Of a stretch of DNA of 9,369 bases, positions 5,356 through 9,369 are shown piece by piece (the stretch's first letter is position 1; each line of letters starts with the position of its first letter). Source of the DNA: an uncultured Oxalobacteraceae bacterium (lineage in GTDB: Bacteria; Pseudomonadota; Gammaproteobacteria; Burkholderiales; Burkholderiaceae); contig CAMLHI010000064.1 of NCBI GenBank assembly GCA_946479705.1, positions 1 through 9,369 on the forward strand. Reading direction: 5' to 3'. Under the pieces are notes generated by a model. That model ran no database searches. It saw only the letters and a program-made list of their open reading frames with translations, and was not told where the DNA came from. Made by a program: the position numbers and the translations under genes.

Positions 5356-6765
5356 CTATTTGGGGCCGGGCGCGCGCTCGCTCACCAGGCGGCGCTGCAG
5401 CTCGCCCAGAAGGCGCTGGCTGCGGCCCAGGACATTGCCTGCGAGGTAGGCCAGCGTGGCAGCGGGATGCTGGATGCCGTAACCCTGGCGGCCCAGGTTT
5501 TGCGGCATGAAGAAACGGCTGAAACGTTCGAGCGCGGCCTCGTCGCTGGTCCGGAAGCGCCCGTTGACATGGGTGGTGTTGAAGCCGTACTCGTTACTGA
5601 ACAGGAAAACCACACTGGACGAAGTCATCGAAATATCGTGCGGGCCATCGGCTGGCAATTCCTGGTAGGGCAGCACGTACGACACCCGGATGCGCAGCGC
5701 CAGGTCGGGAATGTAGATCAGCAGGGGCCGGATCAGCCCCGCCCATTCGAGCAGATAGGGCAGGAACAGCAGCTTGGAGCGCACCGAACGCAGGTACTTG
5801 GCAACGGCCGCGCGCAGGGCCGATGGCGCGACGGGAGGCTCGGCCGGCAGCAGTTCGCCGGGAATGCCGATCAGGCGCTGCCAGTGCTGCAGCGCTTCTT
5901 CGCTGGACGCGCGCAGGGTGCTGGGAGTGTCCGTATCGAGATTGATGACCGCGCCCGGTTTCATGAAGGTGATGCAGCGCTGGGCGGCGCTGTGGAGCGC
6001 CCAGCGCGCCACCGACGCGGGTGAATTCTGGCAGTCGTTCAGGTAGTAGTTTTCGATATTCGAAAAGCTGACGAAGGAGGCGAAAGGCACCGTCATGGCG
6101 GGCGCGAACGCGACGATCTGCAGGCGGACGCGCTGCAGTTTTTCGGCCGCGGCGCGGCGCCGCAGTTCGCTCTCGAAGGGGTTGCCGATCCAGTTGGCGT
6201 AGCCGAACTGGGTCAGCAGCACATCGATCTCGGGGCTGGCACCGGCGCGCGCCAGGCTGGCCTTGACGGCACGGCAGCTCTCGGCAGTGGCAATGGCGCA
6301 GTCGTTCAGGTTAAGGATATTGCGGCCGCCGCAGCCGATCAGGCAATAGGAATCGCCATCGGCAAACGGATAGACGGTGATGGCCATGTCGTTGTCGAGG
6401 TGGACCGGCTTGCCGCGCATGCACTCGATGACGGTGAAGCCATTTCCGCGCAAAAAATCGAGCACGCGCCGGTCCTTGGTGTGCTGGTAGAGCAGGGTCA
6501 GCTTGCCGGGGAAATCCTGCTTGAGCCGCTTGATGAAGGAAATCGAAAAGTGGTCCGGGTGCTCGTGCGAGAACCACACGAAGGTATTGCGGTGCTGGCC
6601 GGCGATTTCGCGCACCAGGGCGGCGTTGGACGTCGACGTGTCCAGCAGGCTCCAGCCATTATTGAAGGCCGGCCCTTCGACCCAGGGGTCGACCAGCAGC
6701 AGGGTGCTGTGGTTGGTAACGTAGAAGCAGGCGTGATTTACGAATGTCAGCAATTTGGTGTTCAT
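5356..6765 (-). CDS. MBL-fold metallo-hydrolase resembling CMP-sialic acid hydroxylase without its Rieske domain
   Basis: A 469-residue protein with a metallo-beta-lactamase fold in its N-terminal half. The metal motif is HEHPDH (H67, H69, D71, H72), preceded by NHACFYV (10-16) and DPWVEGPAFNNGW (26-38), and followed by LNLNDC with probable metal ligand D155. The DPW..G...GW pattern and the QFGYANW stretch (185-192) recall CMP-N-acetylneuraminate hydroxylase-like proteins; the length equals that family minus its N-terminal Rieske domain. The C-terminal third has a hydrophobic, possibly membrane-associated stretch (331-367) and a beta-rich end (376-405) ending GRFR. No signal peptide. Substrate unknown. 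The ATG has GAAGGT five bases upstream. It follows the flavin reductase by 19 nt and ends before a strong terminator, so the two form an operon. A role in modifying a sugar or lipid is only a guess. Confidence 0.85.
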   Translation of the reverse strand: MNTKLLTFVNHACFYVTNHSTLLLVDPWVEGPAFNNGWSLLDTSTSNAALVREIAGQHRNTFVWFSHEHPDHFSISFIKRLKQDFPGKLTLLYQHTKDRRVLDFLRGNGFTVIECMRGKPVHLDNDMAITVYPFADGDSYCLIGCGGRNILNLNDCAIATAESCRAVKASLARAGASPEIDVLLTQFGYANWIGNPFESELRRRAAAEKLQRVRLQIVAFAPAMTVPFASFVSFSNIENYYLNDCQNSPASVARWALHSAAQRCITFMKPGAVINLDTDTPSTLRASSEEALQHWQRLIGIPGELLPAEPPVAPSALRAAVAKYLRSVRSKLLFLPYLLEWAGLIRPLLIYIPDLALRIRVSYVLPYQELPADGPHDISMTSSSVVFLFSNEYGFNTTHVNGRFRTSDEAALERFSRFFMPQNLGRQGYGIQHPAATLAYLAGNVLGRSQRLLGELQRRLVSERAPGPK

Positions 6766-6784
6766 GGTGCACCTTCGGCGGAGA

Positions 6785-7285
6785 CTAGATGGCGATGAAC
6801 TGGCCGCGATGGAAGCCCAGTGTCGGTTGGGGATCGGCCTGGCAGCGCTCCACCAGCCCGACGAAGATCACGTGATCGCCTTCTCGGTAGCGGCTGCGGT
6901 GGCGGCATTCGAAGGCGGCCACCGTGCCTGCCAGCAGCGGCGCCCCGCGCGCCGACAGGCGGTAGTCGAGCTGGTCGAAACTGTGGGTGGCAGGGCGGGC
7001 GAAGTGGCGCGCCAGGCCGAGCTGGTCGCCGGCCAGCACGTTGACCGCGTAGTGCTGGACCTTGGCGAACCTGTCCATGGTGCTGGCGCCGTGGGCCAGG
7101 CTCCACAGCACTAGCGGCGGCTGCAGCGACACCGAGTTAAACGAATTGATGGTCACGCCGACGAAGCTGCCGTCGTCCATGCGGGCCGTGACCACGGTGA
7201 CGCCGGTGGCAAATTGGGACAGCGCCTGGCGGAACGCGGTCGAATCGAACGCTGGCATGGTGTCGCACAAGGAGGGAACTTGCAT
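6785..7285 (-). CDS. Flavin reductase domain protein (FMN-binding split barrel)
   Basis: This belongs to the family of NAD(P)H:flavin oxidoreductases that supply reduced FMN or FAD to a partner monooxygenase (HpaC- or RutF-like). The 166 residues match the family length. Signatures are FRQALSQFATGVTVVTA (18-34), the flavin-binding stretch TINSFNSVSLQPP (45-57), and GDHVIFVGLVE (136-146). It is predicted cytoplasmic. The start is uncertain: ATG at 7285 and ATG at 7258 (MPAFDSTAFRQ) both lack a good ribosome site, and the conserved region begins soon after the second, so the protein may be 157 residues. Its stop is 19 nt before the MBL-fold gene, indicating co-transcription. No flavin-dependent monooxygenase is visible in the window, which makes the neighbouring MBL protein the only obvious partner. 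Confidence 0.9.
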   Translation of the reverse strand: MQVPSLCDTMPAFDSTAFRQALSQFATGVTVVTARMDDGSFVGVTINSFNSVSLQPPLVLWSLAHGASTMDRFAKVQHYAVNVLAGDQLGLARHFARPATHSFDQLDYRLSARGAPLLAGTVAAFECRHRSRYREGDHVIFVGLVERCQADPQPTLGFHRGQFIAI

Positions 7286-7311
7286 GGGCAGGCCTGCTCG
7301 GTGAAGGAAGG

Positions 7312-7429
7312 GTTGAATTCATACTAAAGAGGGGTCCTGGCCCGGACTTTGATCCATCACAAGCGTGACGGCTGGGTTCTCTGGGGCCAACTGTTCTCCT
7401 CGGTACGGTGTTTTCCATTAGAATTCAAC
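7312..7429. promoter_or_regulatory. Divergent control region with paired GAATTCAAC motifs
   Basis: GTTGAATTC (7312-7320) and GAATTCAAC (7421-7429) are a nine-base inverted repeat. Each copy therefore has the same orientation relative to its gene and lies about 25 nt before the start codon of the flavin reductase (-) and of the TonB-family gene (+). The motif overlaps -10-like sequences: TAGAAT (7419-7424) on plus and TATGAA on minus. No good -35 box is seen for either. Between them TCAC-AAGC-GTGA (7357-7368) is a small dyad. Shared regulation is inferred. Confidence 0.4.
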
Positions 7430-7454
7430 GCACCCATGAACTCCGTTTCGAGGC

Positions 7455-9149
7455 ATGTATGGCACCAATGGCAGTACAGCGGCGCGTGAAAAGGGCATGA
7501 GTTTCATGCCGCGCGCGCGGCGCATGGCGCCTGACGTTCGCCTCGAACGCCGGCTGGCCGGCGCGCTGACAGTATCGCTGGTGCTGCATGCGCTGGTGCT
7601 GTCGCTGCACTTCGGCGTGCCCGGCCTGGGCACGCGCGCCGGTGGCGCGGCGCCGGTCACGGTCCGCCTTGCCATGCCCAGCGCGACCCCGGTTCCAGCG
7701 CCGCCAGCGTTATCTGCCCCTTTGCCGTCCGCGCTCCAGGACCTTCCCATCCCGCCCGCTGCCATTGCACCAGTGGCGCCCGGCATGCGCCTGGTCGACC
7801 CGCGCCCAATTCCCGCCCCGCCGCAGCAGCAGCCAGCGCTGCCGGTGCGGCGCGCACGCAAGGCGCGCAGGATCGGCAGCCCGGTGCCGCACGATCTGGA
7901 GCGCGTGGCGCCGCGTGTCATCACGCAGGACGCCTTGGACAAGGACTTCATCGTGGCAACGCCGCAAGCGCAGGAAGCTGAACAGAAAACCCTTGATCCG
8001 AAGGAGGCGCAGGCTGGCAGCAATGCCGGCCTCGACGCGGAGAATGCCGCAGCCGAGGCGGCGGAAGCGGCGCGCCTTGGGCACGAACGCGAACAGCAGG
8101 CGGCCCGGGAGCAGGCGCGGAAGGAGCAGCGTGCAGAAGAACTGGCGCGCACGGAGCGCGATACGGCGGCGCGGCAGAATGCGGCGGTCGAGCAGGCGGC
8201 GCGGGAGCAGGCGGCGGCAAGCGAACGTTCCGCGCAGCAGAAAGCCGAGCAGGAGCGTGCGGTCCAGGAGCGCCTGGCGCTGCAGAAGGCCGAACAGGAA
8301 AAGGCTGCACGGGAAATCCAGGCGCTGCAGCGGGAGCGGGAGTTGGAGCAGGAAAAGGCTGCGCAAGAGCGGGCGGTCCAAGAGAAATTGGATCGAGAAA
8401 AACTGGAGCAGCAAGGTCTTGCGGCGGAGCGAGCCGCGCTGGAGCGCGTGGCCCTGGAACGGGCCGCCCGGGAAAAGGCTGCGCAGGAAAGGGCAGCGCA
8501 GGAAGGGGCAGCGCAGGAAAGGGCGGCGCAGGAAAAGGCAGCACAGGAAAACGCTGCACAGGATCGCGCCGCGCAGCAGAGGGCTGACGATCTCGCCCGC
8601 GAGAAAGCCCTTGCGCAAGCCGGGGCAGCGAGCGGCCTGGGGCCCGGCCCATCTGGAGCCGGCGCAGGCGCAGGCGCCGGATCGCCCGGCGCATCGCAGC
8701 CCGGACCCTTGGCCGGCAAGAGCGTACGCGATCTGGTCAAGGGTCTCGATCTTCTGAAAGGCAGTCCGCCCGGCCCCATGCCGCAGCAGAACCGTCGGGC
8801 AGTGGTCGGCAGAAATGAACACGATGTGCCGCTGCGGATGTTTGTCGACAGCTGGCGCCAAAAGATTGAGCGCAACGGCACCATCAATTACCCGCCGTCG
8901 TGGGCCAATATCGTGCGCATCGACCCGCTGGTGAACGTCGCCCTGCACAGCGACGGCAGCGTGGAGGAAGTCACGATCATCCGCTCGAGTGGGCGGGCCG
9001 ACATGGACGAAGCGGTGCGCCGCATCGTACGAGTCAATGCGCGTTACTCATCGTTCCCCCCCAACGTCGCTTCGCGTTACGACGTGATCGACATTCGCCG
9101 GGTGTGGAAATTCGACGAAGCGCTCAAGCTGGTCGAAGAACTACCGTAG
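7455..9149 (+). CDS. TonB-family energy transducer with a long TolA-like helical rod
   Basis: Up to 564 residues. Order: cytoplasmic N-terminus; one membrane segment (about 35-54) containing SLVLH (S41, H45), the SxxxH pattern by which TonB and TolA engage their ExbB/TolQ-type motors; a Pro-rich segment (74-130); a basic patch (131-139); an Ala/Glu/Gln/Arg-rich helical segment (about 195-388) with tandem ExAAQ repeats; a Gly/Pro/Ala linker (391-420); and a TonB-type C-terminal domain (about 460-555) with WRQKIERNGTINYP, DGSVEEVTIIRSSG and FPP. It probably spans the periplasm and transmits proton-motive energy to an outer-membrane partner. No exbBD, tolQR or receptor gene is nearby, so the partner is unknown. 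The true start is uncertain: ATG 7455 has GAGG too close, while ATG 7506 has AAGGG (7491-7495) ten bases upstream, and ATG 7524 is also possible. Length is well above typical TonB (about 240 residues) and TolA (about 420). Confidence 0.88.
   Translation: MYGTNGSTAAREKGMSFMPRARRMAPDVRLERRLAGALTVSLVLHALVLSLHFGVPGLGTRAGGAAPVTVRLAMPSATPVPAPPALSAPLPSALQDLPIPPAAIAPVAPGMRLVDPRPIPAPPQQQPALPVRRARKARRIGSPVPHDLERVAPRVITQDALDKDFIVATPQAQEAEQKTLDPKEAQAGSNAGLDAENAAAEAAEAARLGHEREQQAAREQARKEQRAEELARTERDTAARQNAAVEQAAREQAAASERSAQQKAEQERAVQERLALQKAEQEKAAREIQALQRERELEQEKAAQERAVQEKLDREKLEQQGLAAERAALERVALERAAREKAAQERAAQEGAAQERAAQEKAAQENAAQDRAAQQRADDLAREKALAQAGAASGLGPGPSGAGAGAGAGSPGASQPGPLAGKSVRDLVKGLDLLKGSPPGPMPQQNRRAVVGRNEHDVPLRMFVDSWRQKIERNGTINYPPSWANIVRIDPLVNVALHSDGSVEEVTIIRSSGRADMDEAVRRIVRVNARYSSFPPNVASRYDVIDIRRVWKFDEALKLVEELP
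8472..8576 (+). repeat. Seven tandem 15-bp repeats in the TonB-like gene
   Basis: Seven in-frame copies of a degenerate 15-base unit (consensus GAAARGGCNGCGCAG) encode residues 340-374: EKAAQ, ERAAQ, EGAAQ, ERAAQ, EKAAQ, ENAAQ, DRAAQ. Copies differ mostly at third positions and in the second codon. Because the unit is five codons, gain or loss of copies would change rod length without a frameshift. Looser versions of the same pattern occur upstream, around residues 262-345. Confidence 0.9.
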
Positions 9150-9369
9150 CCGCCAGCGCGCTGCCGCATCACGCCCCGCCATCGGTCTGGCGCTGCGGCA
9201 TGCGTTCGAGCGCCGGCGCGCCCCCCTTTAAACGACCGTCACTAGCTCACCGAAAACATCGGCGCAGCTGTGCCGCCAGCCCCCCCACGCGCCCGGCGGG
9301 GCCGTTTGATCTTTAGCAAAGCTCGCCAAATGGTGCTCCCTTACTCTGGTCTGAACCGTGTTTAATTTG
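9150..9369. other. Non-coding 3' end of window
   Basis: The 220 bases after the TonB-family stop hold no supported gene. Two short C-runs occur (about 9221-9226 and 9280-9286) and a short stem GGCGCA/TGTGCC (9261-9274). No stem followed by a T-run is seen on the plus strand, so no terminator for the TonB-like gene is assigned. In many Burkholderiales a similar tonB-family gene precedes aroE, but nothing of that gene is visible here. Confidence 0.5.

Noticed and set aside
7269..7304. Strong plus-strand ribosome-site-like AAGGAGG before ATG 7284 with a six-codon frame
   Set aside because: It lies within the 5' end of the minus-strand flavin reductase gene and would make only six residues. Probably chance.
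8472..8576. Tandem repeats considered as a CRISPR array or DNA minisatellite element
   Set aside because: The 15-bp units are directly adjacent without spacers, degenerate at codon third positions and in frame with a coding rod. They are protein repeats.
7418..8887. 489-codon minus-strand frame rich in Ser, Ala and Cys, and a 412-codon one beside it, opposite the TonB-like gene
   Set aside because: The Ser-Cys-Ala-Ala patterns are the reverse reading of the Ala/Glu/Gln repeats. They are by-products of the repeat, not independent proteins.

Overview
The window looks like the chromosome of a GC-rich betaproteobacterium, most likely of the Oxalobacteraceae (Massilia, Duganella or Janthinobacterium-like). 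The grounds are the folP-glmM gene order, the high G+C codon use, a c-di-GMP protein of a family common in Burkholderiales, and a TonB-family protein with the C-terminal domain typical of that order. This placement is by recognition only, without a database search.

Layout. Bases 1-1972 (+) hold the end of folP (dihydropteroate synthase) and complete glmM (phosphoglucosamine mutase), 20 nt apart and probably co-transcribed. Bases 2004-2268 (+) hold a near-consensus promoter, tRNA-Pro(TGG), an intrinsic-terminator-like hairpin, a second hairpin and tRNA-Arg(TCT). Bases 2269-2479 have no supported gene and look less GC-rich than the rest. Bases 2480-2758 (-) encode a 92-residue Gly-rich, probably disordered protein of unknown function, with a palindromic operator candidate at 2914-2931 upstream. 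Bases 3039-5138 (-) encode a 699-residue receiver-PAS-GGDEF-EAL protein; its EAL domain keeps its motifs, while its receiver and GGDEF domains carry notable substitutions. Bases 5278-7285 (-) hold a two-gene unit, a flavin reductase followed by a large metallo-beta-lactamase-fold protein resembling the non-Rieske part of CMP-sialic acid hydroxylase, closed by a strong intrinsic terminator. Divergent from it, 7455-9149 (+) encodes a TonB-family energy transducer with an unusually long TolA-like Ala/Glu/Gln/Arg-rich helical rod containing seven tandem 15-bp repeats. The last 220 bases are non-coding as far as can be seen.

How the genes relate. folP-glmM and the tRNAs are housekeeping. The rest is envelope and signalling: a likely c-di-GMP phosphodiesterase, a TonB/TolA-like protein spanning the periplasm, and an unstudied flavin reductase/MBL pair. 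The MBL pair and the TonB-like gene share a nine-base motif, GAATTCAAC, about 25 nt before each start codon, suggesting a common divergent control region. No mobile element, CRISPR array or complete defence system is visible. The parts most worth following up are the flavin reductase/CMAH-like pair, the substituted GGDEF and receiver domains, the TonB/TolA hybrid, and the dyad-embedded promoter that starts almost at tRNA-Pro.
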